Source: Laburnicola sp. R22_1 (taxonomy: Eukaryota > Ascomycota > Dothideomycetes > Pleosporales > Didymosphaeriaceae). Taken from it: a stretch of DNA of 64,000 bases. Made by a program: the position numbers and the translations under genes. Below, piece by piece: positions 47,191 through 58,049 of this stretch (positions within the stretch are counted from its first letter, which is position 1; every line of letters starts with the position of its first letter). The stretch is taken from positions 1-64,000 of the forward strand of contig JACONQ010000015.1 in the NCBI GenBank assembly GCA_014281115.1, read 5' to 3'. The notes beneath the pieces were generated by a model that worked only from the letters and a program-made list of their open reading frames with translations, had not been told where the DNA came from and searched no databases.

Positions 47191-49382
47191 ACTCTCCTTC
47201 AGCCAATTCTCGCCTCATTCTCCTCCCCTCTTGCGCCACCCCTCCAGCATTCGCCAGTGTATCAACACGGGCCTGAATTCTCCTCAACTCATCCAAGTCT
47301 TTCTTCCTTCCCTCCTCCCACATAAACTCGGCCGGAAATGCCAAACCCTTCTCAATGCTCACGGGTATCAAATCCTCACCATCCCCACCCGCGCTCCATG
47401 GCCCGACATCCTTGCCCTCCAAAAGCCCCCTCTGCAAGCGAAACAAGTGTCCCTCGATCCACTCCCGCCGTCCAAACCCATGCTTCTCCCGGCCCATCTT
47501 GCGCTGGATCCAAAACGCCAGGCCGGGCACGCACACGAGGTTCGCGCCGATGACGCAGGAGCAAAGCACGAGGACGACGCCGAGATAAAAAATATCAAAA
47601 TTTTGGTACGCCGCATTCCGGACGCGGATCCTGCGGCAGAGATTGTCGGCCCCGGGAAGGTCCATGGGCTTCACAAAGGGGTGGGTGGAGATAGTGCTCC
47701 CGTTGCCTGTCGGGATGGACATGTGCGGGGGCGACGCGTACGAGACTACGCGCTGCTGGAGCGTGGCGAGCATAATGTTGGCGATGTTCTCGACCTCGGC
47801 CTCCCACTGGTTCTCCGACAGCGGGGCCGACATCATCATGTTCCGCCCCCACACGCTGCGCCGCGCGAGAAGCATGTCCTCACCCAGGAAGAGACTGGCC
47901 CAGTGAATGGCAGTCCCAAACGCCGCCTGGTAGATCAGCTGCACGGCGGCCTTCTGGTCGTCGTCGAGCGACAGACCGTACCACGGCGTGGAGTCGTTCG
48001 CGTAGATGCCGCCGAGGCTGCTGCACCCGGCCGCCGAGCCGTCGCCGACGCAGAACTGGTACTGCTCCGTACACCCGAGGACCGAGTATATGCGGTCCGA
48101 CCGCGTAAAGTTGGGCGGCACGGGCAGGTTCGTGCCCGTCGTGTCGGCGTGGGATGTCGCGCGGAACCAGGGGTCGTGCACGGGGGCGAGGTAGAGGAGC
48201 TTGCTGTGGAGGAAGAGGAGGGAAATGTCGCTTTGGGGTACCCGGAGGGCGGGAATAGGGATGAAGTCCGAGATAGAGAGGGAGTCCCAGTAGCTGGACC
48301 AGGCTGTTGCGGCTCTTTGACTTGTGAGTGAAATGATTCCACAAAGTCTCCTCCTTACTGTACAATTTGGGAAGGTATGGATTGGCGAGGAAAACTTACT
48401 TGAGATAATAGCCAGGCCAACTTCCCCAGACCGTGTAGTTACTAATCCACCATGTATACTCTGACTCAGATGACCTCCCAAGGTCATAATACCGGAATCG
48501 ATCCCCCTCCAGCGCATACGCCTTCATAAACTCCAGCGGTCTCTCGACCCACCCAGTCGCGTACCGCTCCTCCGCCAGCGTCGGCACACAGGTAAGCACC
48601 TTGCGGAACCGCACTCTGTTCTCCGGCGGCAGGTTGATGCCCAAGTGATCATTCGAATCCACCATACCAGTATCGACCTGGAAGCCGCGCGGGATGGCAC
48701 ACATCTCGGCCGCAAAGGGGCACGAGACGTTGCGCGTCGTGGACGGTATAGAGGGCACGGCGTACCTGGTGCATGTCTGGTCTTCTACTTTTGCCTTGCG
48801 GTAGCACCGGCGGGCGTAGTCGAGGTACTCGTTAGCCACCATGCGGCCGTGCAGCATCGCGAGGCTGCCTTCATCGGCGTTCAAGCCATCAAGTCGCTCG
48901 AGTCTTGAGTTAGCGTCTCCACCGCCTTCGCTGATCATCATTCCGCAGTGGCTTGGTTTGGCCAGCACAATATCGCCATCTATCTGCAGGCGTGATGCGA
49001 CGAGCAAGCTAGCAGCAAAGATTCCCAGTTGGTGCAATAGTGCCGTTCCGCCAATGAGGCTCAGTGGCCAGAGAGTTCTCGAGGACCGTTTCCATTTCCA
49101 GCCTAGATTCAGCAGGGTGAGAGCTGTTGATGCGCTCGATGGGGCGTTGGCGAGGAGGGCTTGTTGCTGGTGGTGCAGCCCGTCGCGCTCCGAAGGGGTG
49201 GAGCGGATCTGGTGGAGCGTAAAGCAGATGATCGACCACAGGTGACGGCCTGCGACGGTCACGAGGAGAGTCAGGAAGGCGATGAGGATCGTGCCTTGTG
49301 CCTGCGAGAGGGTGAGGGTCAAACTCGGTCCCGTCCCTTCCCAGTTCGTCCATATTCCTTGGAAGACGGTGATGTTGGGCAT
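47123..49382 (-). CDS. Fungal membrane protein of unknown function, 726 aa, two exons
   Basis: Exon 1 is 49382-48400 from ATG ('MPNITVFQGIWTNWEGTGPS'). The intron is 48399-48321 (79 bp, GTAAGT...CACAAG). Exon 2 is 48320-47123. Splicing keeps the frame and gives 2,181 bp without any internal stop, unlike nearly everything around it. Predicted membrane spans are near residues 28-52 ('TILIAFLTLLVTVAG'), near 105-130 ('LIGGTALLHQLGIFAASLLV') and one near the C-terminus ('IFYLGVVLVLCSCVIGANLV'). Between spans 2 and 3 is a large Cys-containing, probably extracytoplasmic loop with N-glycosylation sequons. I know this as an uncharacterised ascomycete family and cannot assign a function. The last 15 or so residues are antisense to the STAND fragment. 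Codon use is GC-rich and unaffected by RIP, so the gene is likely functional. Confidence 0.85.
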
Positions 49383-50225
49383 TTATTCGTCTCTTTTCGT
49401 TGGGACTCCGAAATTTGGTTCAGGAGATAAATGAGAAGAACTGTGGAGCAGAGGAGATGTCATGGCTGTTTTGTTTTCTTCAAGAGAGAAATCCGGTGAA
49501 CGATTTCGAGTTGGCTTGAGTGGAGTACGCCTCAAAGTTAGGGTTTCGCCTAAAGCTCGCCTTTACCCACGTACTTATAGTACACATAACTATAGTTACC
49601 TATTAGCTAGTATACTCTTATAACTATAGCGTTTTTAAATATATACTTATTTTAACTTATATTCTACTTAAAATTTTAGCTACTTTATATACCTTTTTAA
49701 TACTATAATATATAATAATATTTTTAAAATTACTAATTACTATATATAAAACGTTTAATTAACTACCTAAAAGTAAAATTATAAAGACTATTATTTTAAA
49801 TAAAGTAATAAAAAAGTAGAGCCTCTTACTTAGTAAATAAAAAAGTATAAAAAAATAATTATAAAATCTAATTACTATATATATACTAAATTTAACTACT
49901 TTAGCTTACTTTTTAAAAATAAAGTTTATTTAAAATATTAAGCTTAAATAAAACCTTACTACTATACCTACTTTATATAGTATTGAATTAACTATCTAAA
50001 AGTAGACTAATAAAGATTTATTTTAAATAATATAATAAAAAAGAAAAGTCTTCTACTTAGTAAATAATAATTTACCTACTTTATTTTAAATTTTTATTAT
50101 ACTAATTTTTACTATTTACTTTTACTTTATTATATACTAAAATAATAATAAATAGAATTTATATTTAGTTATAAAGTTAAAAACTATTATATATCTAGAT
50201 TGTAAAATAAATATATATAATAATA
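49383..50225. other. Promoter of the membrane-protein gene, then AT-rich sequence
   Basis: The first 170 bp or so upstream of the ATG are GC-balanced and should hold the promoter. From about 49560 the sequence turns AT-rich, with TA-rich decay and no frame. No repeats are recognised. Confidence 0.5.
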
Positions 50226-50227
50226 TA

Positions 50228-52429
50228 TTCTATTAGTAGCCCGAATAGATTAGTCCGCCAGATAGTTTTTGCTAAGACTATAACACTTTACTATAAATTA
50301 TAATGTCTTAATAACACGACGCGTTATTATCTAATTAAGAAGGCAGAATTAAGCTTGCCCTTTACGCCTATTAGAATAAGTAAATTTTAAGCCTATAACA
50401 CACTACTGCAGTATATAATATTCTAAAGTCTACACTAAGCAATTAAATTAATAGAATTACTGCCTAAGCAGATATAATTAGGCATGGCAAAGCTTACCGC
50501 AACTAAAGAGCAGACGCTTATATAGTATATTCTTAATCTAGATTTGTAAGGATTTGCACCCTAGCTAGGTAAGATAGAAGATATAGCTAACAAACTACTA
50601 GCTGCGTGGCACAGAGACCCTATAGGATAATACTAGACTTAGCGCTTCGTAAAGCGCGTACCTAAGCTTAAAATGGCTTTTAATTAAGCAAAGGACTAAT
50701 AGAAAATATAATAGGAAGACCTAGAGATTATAAACGCGTAGTTTTAGCTAGTGAAGGACACAAAAGCTAAGTATAGAGTGTAGAATAAAGATATCTATAA
50801 CTTTAATAAGATAGGCTTCTAGATAGAAGTTATTAGCTTAATAAAGGTTATAACTAATTTAGAAAGACCTTCTTAATCTACGCTTATTTAGCCAGGCAAC
50901 CGCAAGTAGGTTATAGTAATTTAGAGTATTTACGCTGCTAGGTATACTACCCTGCTCTTTATTATCTATAAAGAACGAGTCTATATCTTAGCGTAGTATA
51001 AGGAGACTAGTATCCCCCGCGATTAGAAGCTCTTAGTCTCTAAGACTAGCTAGACTAATAGCGAGCTTAGAGTCGCGTAGTTAAAGCACTTTAACGCGTA
51101 TACAAGGTCGCGCATAGTAGGGTTATAAAGATTATTTATTCTAGACAGCCATAAAAGCCACCACTTCTAGGATTTTAAGAATTATTATCTAGAATAGAAG
51201 ATCCTAACACTCTATATACTAGCGCACTTATCTTATATCCTCTAGCCACTTAATATAGTCTATTTCGCACTACTAAAGCTAAAGTACTCCTAGCGCGTAT
51301 AGGACTTAGTACGCTAACGCGTCTTTTATATTAATAAAGAGGGCTTTCTACTAGCCTTTTGCAATACGTTTTTTAATATGTTTATACTAGAAAACTATAA
51401 GAAAGCCTTTAAGGCCTCTAGACTTATTCTTTTAAATGTGTTAGTAGTAGTAGATTGCCTTAATGTGCGTATTTACACTCCACCTTAGGGTACCTTACTA
51501 AATACACTATGGCAAGCTAGGACCCTAAGCAATACCCTTAAGTTTAGATTCTAGTTAAAGCTTGTACGCAACTCTTTTATTTAGTCTCTACCTAATGCTA
51601 AATTAAGCTACTTATAGCTTATAAAAGGTGCTAAACTTATACTCTACTATAGTGTACTTTAAGAAACCTATATTAAGGAACTTAAGGAGCAAATTAAGGT
51701 TCTAACAAAGCGAAAAACGCGTAAAAGAAAGCGTATTTAGAAAGGTGGGACGCTAGGCTTTGCTTAGGAAGTAGATTTAGAAGTAGAAAGCCCTTCTATT
51801 AGGGTGAAGTTGTCGAAAAGGGCGCAAGGTAGTAGTAAGGGAGAGGCAGGTCCCTTAACACAACGTCGCTATAGGAGGTGCAAAGAGCCTAGGCATAACG
51901 CAAGGACCTGTTAGATAGATAAAGAGATAGAGGAGAAGTTAGATATTACCCTTAGCAGCTTATTTTTAAATAGTGTTAATAGTAAATTAGAGTGATTTTA
52001 TTATAGGTTACTATAAGGCTAAAAATAATAGGTTAACTTTATCTTATAATAGTACGCACTTAGTAACTAAAAATTAGATAAAGTACTACTTAAGATATAG
52101 TATGCTTTACTACAAATTATAATAAGTATACTATATATTACCTACGTATAGTATAGTAGATAATATATTATATATTATAGAGAGTCTTGTTATAAGTTTG
52201 TACTGCTAAGAAAAACTCCTTAGCTTTGCGCGGCTGTAGCAGCCGCGTAAAAAGGCTGCACAACGTAAAAAGTAGATTAAATAGTAACTTAGTATATTGT
52301 AAGTTATAGTAGGTTATTATAAGTTACTATAAAGTAATGTTGGTGGTGTTCTATAATGAGTTATAAGGGACCTCGAAGTTGCTAAGAAAAACTATTCGGC
52401 GGACTAATCTATCCGGGCTACTAATAGAA
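50228..52429 (+). mobile_element. Fot1-like DNA transposon, strongly RIP-degraded
   Basis: Terminal inverted repeats of about 45 bp begin TTCTATTAGTAGCCC and include GATAGATTAGTCCGCC. The right copy is nearly perfect, and TA flanks each end (50226-50227 and 52430-52431). The interior carries a decayed Fot1-type transposase on the plus strand. At 2,202 bp the length equals that of a full Fot1 element. The TIR style (GTCCGCC...TTTTTCTTAGC) resembles the foldback element at 2699-3773, so these may be related families. Confidence 0.88.
50484..51994 (+). pseudogene. Fot1-like transposase remnant
   Basis: The ATG at 50484 opens 'MAKLTATKEQTLI' and continues with 'YILNLDL(stop)GFAP' and 'RFVKRVPKLK', the CENP-B-type DNA-binding region of Fot1. 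Further along are 'NFNKIGF' (degenerate first-Asp region), 'LFILDSHKSHHF' (second Asp present) and 'LSYILQPLNIVYFALLK'. In the last, the expected Asp of QPLD is Asn, the same change as in the element at 24411-26536. A C-terminal Lys/Arg-rich part and a Cys-His-Cys-like end ('RRYRRCKEPRHNARTC') follow, with TGA at about 51992. About thirty TAG/TAA codons interrupt it. The frame itself has few or no indels. Confidence 0.85.
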
Positions 52430-53592
52430 TATGTTAATTTTTAACTATTTTATACTAGATAACTTTATTAGAGGTTACTATACTACTTAGATAAAAACTA
52501 AGTAATAAAATCTACTAAGAGCTCTTAACTCTAGTGCTCTAGTAATAAAAAGACATTTATTATAGTTGTAAATACATCTACCCCTTAGTGCTTCCTTAAA
52601 TTAAGGCTTAATATAGTGACTGCATGTATAAGTTATCTTCGAGTCTAGAGCCGTTTCCCTAAAAAGGCTGGCCGCAACTACAGTAGGTACACCCGCTAGA
52701 TATAGCCATGGCGCAAATTGGCGCACTCAGCTGTGCCGCCCAGTATGCAATAATTGCAACCACAGCTCTGTGATAGGCACACAGTCCGCAAGGCTGCGTC
52801 TAGGCATGCAGCACTCACCAACCTTGTTTTGCTAGCCCAGATACGTGTCAAGAGGAGTTTGAATTAGTGAGAGTGGATGTATTTGAGTTGCCTGGAACAT
52901 AAAGTAAGTTACAGGCAAAAGCTTTCCCAGGTGGGTCGGTACTAGGGGAGCCTGCAACAGGCGAAGTACTAGCACATCACCCAAAAGCCTCCCACCAGCC
53001 ACTATAGCCACTAAAACCCAGTCGGCAAGCGCCCTAAGGCGCGCTAGAACGCCTAAAGCCCCAAAATGCCCTGAAAAACCTTACGTACCAAAGTCTCGTA
53101 ACCTAAAACCCTCCTAGTACGCCACAATTCTCCCCCCTAAGCGCTGCTTGGCTTAGTATTAATATGTTTAGCAAACAGCTTTCCCTTACAGCGTTGTACC
53201 GTATACCAAAAGGTCTGCGATGTTTCTCTTCCTAATATGTTTAGCAAGAAGATCCTTTGTCTAAATGGTTGCTATAGGACACAAGGTAATTATAGAGCAA
53301 AAAAGCCAAAGACCAGGGGAGATTTTAGTAAATGCAACGAAACCTAAGTCCATATTAGGGGAAAAAACGTCAGGAATGGCCTAGAACAGGGACCATTCAA
53401 ATTCTAGCGTTTCGCCAGATTGTAGGCCAAACCCAAAAGAAAAAGAAAAGGCCAACCCAGCCAAACGCCGTATTCCCGCCCACTATCCCCACTAATTTTT
53501 CTTCCTATCCCGTTCTCTCTCATCACTAATTACTTTATGTCTTATTACTCCATATTTTGCTGTAAATTTACTCCAAAAGAGAGGTCATTTAG
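52430..53592. other. Intergenic; no recognised gene
   Basis: AT-rich until about 52560, then GC-balanced sequence with the promoter region of the CAP-protein gene at its right end. A 21-codon frame at 52708 is too short to support. No transposon ends are seen. Confidence 0.45.
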
Positions 53593-54411
53593 TTGTTTAG
53601 AATAAGACACTCTATCGTTGGCCTCCTTGTGGTTAACGCCATGCTAGTTATGGCCACAACTATCAAGCGTAATATAGTGCACAAGACCAGGATGGTGACA
53701 CTCTATGTTTGTTATGATAGTTCCTCTACCACCCATATAACCTTTAAAGCCGCAAGTGCGCCGTTGGTGTCTTATCATAAGCAAGGGGCTTCCGAATCCG
53801 AATCTCAGATTAAAACTGAAGCACAGCCTCAGTTAGTGACTATAACGGCTAGTAAGACTCCAACAGAGACTTCGAGCGATAGCAGCCTCACCGATCCCGG
53901 GAACGACTTCATCGAGAATGCTTACTACCACCACAACATCCATCGATCCAACCATTCGGCTCCTACCGTCTCGTGGTGTAATAACCTTGCTGATGCCGCT
54001 CACCAGCTAGCCTCGAGCTGCAGGAACGGCCACAATACTACCGTCGGTATCGGCGGCCATGGCCAGAATATTGCAATGTACGCAGCGACTGGTGGCCTGG
54101 GTACCGAAGTCGACTTTATTCGCGCCTCTATCACTTACTACTGGTACAATGGTGAGATTAATCTCTACGGCAAAACCTACGGTGGCGAACCCAATACGAC
54201 CACTTTTCACGACTGGGGCCATTTCTCGCAAATCGTATGGAAAGGCACCACCGAAATAGGCTGCGCTGTTGCATACTGCACTCCCGAGACGGACCTGGCT
54301 AGATACCCCGGCCTCTATAGTGTCTGTAACTACAGCCCTGCTGGCAACTATCCTGGCCAGTTTGCGGCTAACGTCCTACACCCTCTAGGCCACGAGACGA
54401 TAAGAGTTTAA
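53593..54411 (+). CDS. Secreted CAP-superfamily (PR-1/SCP-like) protein
   Basis: The frame to TAA at 54409-54411 has a hydrophobic signal-like start ('IVGLLVVNAMLVMATTIKR', with a Lys-Arg processing site). A Ser/Thr-rich linker follows, then a complete CAP domain. Markers are 'NDFIENAYYHHNIHRS' (helix 1 with a conserved His), 'VSWCNNLADAAHQLAS', 'HGQNIAMYAA', the CAP1 signature 'GHFSQIVWKGTTEIGC' and the CAP2 signature 'YSVCNYSPAGNY'. CAP proteins are secreted; fungal members bind sterols or lipids and some act in host interaction. The first ATG in frame is at 53641, inside the signal region. A TTG at 53593 sits where the start would be expected, so the start codon may be lost. About 256-272 residues; no stop or frameshift. 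Confidence 0.85.
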   Translation: MFRIRHSIVGLLVVNAMLVMATTIKRNIVHKTRMVTLYVCYDSSSTTHITFKAASAPLVSYHKQGASESESQIKTEAQPQLVTITASKTPTETSSDSSLTDPGNDFIENAYYHHNIHRSNHSAPTVSWCNNLADAAHQLASSCRNGHNTTVGIGGHGQNIAMYAATGGLGTEVDFIRASITYYWYNGEINLYGKTYGGEPNTTTFHDWGHFSQIVWKGTTEIGCAVAYCTPETDLARYPGLYSVCNYSPAGNYPGQFAANVLHPLGHETIRV

Positions 54412-55305
54412 ATCGTCGGCTTTTTGCTTCGAGACTGCTACGTCGTTTTATGGCCAGTTCTATTCAATAGTTATCAATAAATTTTCCTTCCTTGTGCGTG
54501 AATCGCTTCCCTGTACGTGGCAATTTGCTAATGGGACAGTGATCATGTTCAAATGACCGTTTAAAGCGGACACGTATATAGTCATCTACTGCCGCACCTT
54601 CCCTCCACGGACGCTCCAGTAAGCCTGGCAAGTTTCTGTCCCTTGAATGGACATATACCGTCGAACCTCTGCTTGCCTTACGGTATAATGATCCGGTTTC
54701 GCAGGTGTAAAGAGCCTGTCAATTTGAGCTCCCATATATCCCAATTCTCGTCTAGATAACCACCGCCGCCGATCCCCTCCTTGCGTTTAAAATTAAACGA
54801 CCATTGTGCAGCGATTACCGAACCAACTTTAACAAACGATAAGGTATAGTCTACGGTACAAATGTATAGCCTAAAATAATCTCTTAGGGCAATCGATTCC
54901 GTCAACAGCGATTACGGCAGGCTTCGCCGCCGAATACATCGTGGACACTTCTGGTAGCCCTCTTACTGGAACTGATCTTGTGTGGGCACAGTATCGGTTG
55001 GTACACTACTTCGGCGGTCCGTTTGGCTTCCTGGATGAGTTTTTTGAGAGGATTATCTGCAATATGACTCTTCCCAGAGAGACTATCTGTTTGTTTGGCA
55101 GACCTTTTTTCCCGATAGAGTCGATTTTGGTGAACAGGGTCGGGTACACTCTCTTATTCAGCCCGAAGGGTGTTTATATTTGTGGTGTTAGTACAGTAAT
55201 ACTGGGCCGGAGAAACCACTGGGTCTAGGCTAACCGATTGAGGTGGATTGCTGTTTATAGTCTAAATATCTGCGTGCTACGGCCGAACTGCTAGCTACTG
55301 TAGCA
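54412..55305. other. Interval with one unassigned plus-strand frame
   Basis: A 95-codon plus-strand frame at 54941-55228 ('FGGPFGFLDEFFERIICNMT', 'LPRETICLFGRPFFP') looks protein-like. It extends upstream without an ATG ('AITAGFAAEYIVD'). It may be a gene fragment; I do not recognise the family. Confidence 0.3.
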
Positions 55306-56620
55306 TTAGGCTTGATTAAAGCCTCCCCAGCTCCAGCTAACATCTTTGTCATTCCTGCCGTACTCCGAGTTCTGCGGACCCCAAATAGCGCCGCTGGTTA
55401 CCAAGTCGATAGATGACGCTCCCGGCGTTCCTCCCACTCCCCTATATCTGCCTTTGCAAGCGGTGTAGCAAGCAAACGTCAGACTCATTGCCCAACTAAT
55501 GCTGCACTGTCCCAAGCCATAATGGTCAAACCAGACACGTACAGAGAGGATGAGGAGCACCACTAAGGCGACTGCAGCGGACACGCCAACTGCAGTCCAG
55601 ACACATAATATTACCCACAATTTTATCCCTTTAAAACCCGATATCCTCTCTTCCCTCTTCGCCCGAATCCTTGAATGCTATGATAAGTAAGTAAGCATGA
55701 CTATGAATAAAGTATATATGCAATAAGAGATAATTAGCGTATGAAATATAAATTCCAGGCCAGGTTAAATAAGTGTCCATAGCAAAACGCTGAGATATGT
55801 AAGGCACTAAGTCCCACCCAAGCCCCAATAAGCAAACCAGATAAACATGTCTAACCCGCCGCAGCAATCCAGGACGGCACGGTAGGTTAGGTATACGGCG
55901 ATATAATGCTATGCGCTTATTAGTTGTTGCTGGAATTAGTTACACAACGGCATTACCTCAACAAGGACGATATATCCAATAGAGATAGCATCCAAAGCTA
56001 CAAGGATACAACAGTTGTTGACGAACAGGCCAGGAACGACTAGCCCAACAGAGGTGGCGACGAAGAATGCAAGGCTATATCCCCAGGTAGAATTTCGTTT
56101 AGCAAATTAAGAGAAGCCCTGAGCAGTTGCTCAATATAACAGGTCGGCAGCGTGAATAATAACTGTAAGTGTCGAAATGATAATTGTGTTAGTGACTTAA
56201 TGCTCCTCACACTGCATTTTGAAGAGATCGCGGCTTTTACACATGATTCGAATTCGTCAAGAAAAGCCCTGTTGTCAGGGAGATCAGTTGCAGAAATGAT
56301 GCGCTGCAAGAGACCCTAGACGACCTACCTTTGAGCTTCCGCTACCTGCGCCTTGCATTGCCGAATTGCTTCAATGAACCGCGCCTGCTTGACCTCGAAA
56401 TCGAAACCGTCCTCTTCCTCGTCAGCATACTCTCCGCCATCGTCCTCCAAGCTCTTTTTCGTATTGTCGTCGTTGTCATCATCACTATCCTCGGTGTCGT
56501 ACATGTAGGTATCTTTTCGCCTACGCCTTTTATCTTCCCTCACGTTCAATGCTTCTTCAGCTTGTTGTGCTTTGCTCAAAGCACTCTGTACGCTGACAAC
56601 AGCGCCTTGATGCTTGTGTA
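55306..56620 (-). pseudogene. Decayed gene for an acidic, multi-span membrane protein
   Basis: The minus strand from about 56620 begins with a coiled, acidic region ('SALSKAQQAEEALNVREDKR', 'DTEDSDDDNDDN', 'GGEYADEEEDGFDFEV'). Across two stops it continues in the same frame to 'ATDLPDNRAFLDEFESCVKA'. After probable short introns (GTGAGG...TTACAG near 56200-56150, and GTAATG...GCATAG near 55945-55897) come hydrophobic spans: 'YSLAFFVATSVGLVVPGLFV', 'LDMFIWFAYWGLGG' and 'WVILCVWTAVGVSAAVALVV'. The 5' end is missing: upstream the frame enters sequence that is antisense to the laccase fragment. Stops and frameshifts mark it as dead. Family unknown. Confidence 0.45.
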
Positions 56621-56621
56621 C

Positions 56622-57095
56622 TAGGAAGATCCAACACTCATGCAAATCATGGACGGTGTAACAAAATACAATCGCAGTAATGCTGTTATAGAGCTGCCGA
56701 ATGCAAATAAATGGGTCTATGTCGTTATCCCTACCAAACTCGCTGTGTCTCATCCCATTCACCTGCACGGTCATGACTTCTGCGTTATCGCGCAAGGTAC
56801 AGGCAATTACTCGTCGGATATCCCCGATAAACTGAACAACCCGCCACACCGCGATACGGCTACACTTCCAGCATCTGGCTATCTGGTCCCCGCATTCAAA
56901 ACGAATAATTCGGGAGCCAGGTTGATGCATTGTCATATTGGATGGCACACTTCTCATGGCTTTGCCATGCAGTTCATTGAGGGGCATGACGATATCACGT
57001 CGATCACAAACAAGGACTCTGTAAAGAGTAACTGCGACGCTTGGGGTTCATTTGCCACCGGAGCCGGAATCACGCCGCACGACTCTGGTGTTTGA
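56622..57095 (+). pseudogene. Laccase / multicopper oxidase C-terminal fragment
   Basis: The frame from about 56622 to TGA at 57095 encodes the last cupredoxin domain. It has 'ELPNANKWVYVVIPT', the type 1/type 3 copper motif 'HPIHLHGHDF', 'PASGYLVPAFKTNNSGA' and the second copper motif 'LMHCHIGWHTSHGFAMQFIE'. All His and the Cys ligands of these two motifs are intact. Multicopper oxidases oxidise phenols or metals with reduction of oxygen to water. The first two cupredoxin domains, about two thirds of the protein, are missing. Just upstream is the tail of an unrelated gene on the other strand, so the fragment arose by rearrangement. It cannot make an active enzyme alone. Confidence 0.85.
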
Positions 57096-57562
57096 TATTT
57101 CTAGCGCGTGGGTATTCGAGGTACGATTATGACTACGACAATGTGCAGGGGATAGGTCTACTTTTTATTTCTAGCATAGTAATGTCGATTTTCCCCTCGG
57201 TTATCGAACACACCACGTAAATACGAAAAGGACTCTCCCTACTATAACATATAAGAGGTGTGCAAAAACTCCAGAGAGAAATCTTTTCCCTGCCTGATAA
57301 TAACTAGACTAAATGCTATCAAACTAATGGGTGTGACTTCTATAGACTATCTCATACTAAAGTGGAGTTACACCAGCATCACCATTTATTCTCAAAGAAG
57401 GTAACATGTTTCCTATCTCGCTACGTTGCAACACCTTACAATATTCTTCGCATTTGGATCCTCCCGACTATTTGCTAGACGGCATAGACAGCTCATCATT
57501 GAGTGGATATCCTCGCTTATCTATAGTATCGAGTTTGCGGCCCATCAATATGTGCGTCACAT
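57096..57562. other. Intergenic between laccase fragment and transcription-factor remnant
   Basis: Short spacer containing 3' flanks of two converging remnants. No gene is supported in it. Confidence 0.4.
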
Positions 57563-58049
57563 CTAAGACAGATATCTATTCAGGAGTGTTGTCGCTTCAT
57601 CTGTCGCTGCGCCACCGTAGTTAATATCATCGCTCCGTAGCCAGCTAATACCGAGATCGAGACCTATATCAAGCCCCCTCTGCTCTGGTGTAGCCTCAAA
57701 TACATTGAGGTCACGAGATAAGGAATTCTCGCCTATTATTTGCGTAGTATTAGCGGTCATCAAAGACTCTGCTTGTTCGCTAGAGAAGTACGGCAATGTA
57801 GTTGGGCTCAAGATCCAGAACATGCAATGAAGCACATCTCGATAATGTCAATTTTCTGGAAGGGCCTGTAAAGCTTCCAAAGAGCCTGCATCCCATTCTC
57901 AGTAATTTGCTTCGAATAGTGAAGCTTTCTGTGGTTATGTCCACATATGCCAAAAAAACGGACCTTTGAACCGCGATGCTTCAATACGTTAGTAACTTGG
58001 GCCAGCTATAGTGGGCGAGCAAGTTAAAATACACACCTATACGCCAATA

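Noticed and set aside
47231..48331. 366-codon plus-strand open frame
   Set aside because: It mirrors exon 2 of the membrane-protein gene in a GC-rich region; its Arg/Gly/Ala/Val-rich composition is typical of an antisense shadow.
56325..56987. 220-codon minus-strand frame as a single gene
   Set aside because: Its first 120 or so codons are antisense to conserved laccase copper motifs, so only the C-terminal part reflects a real protein.
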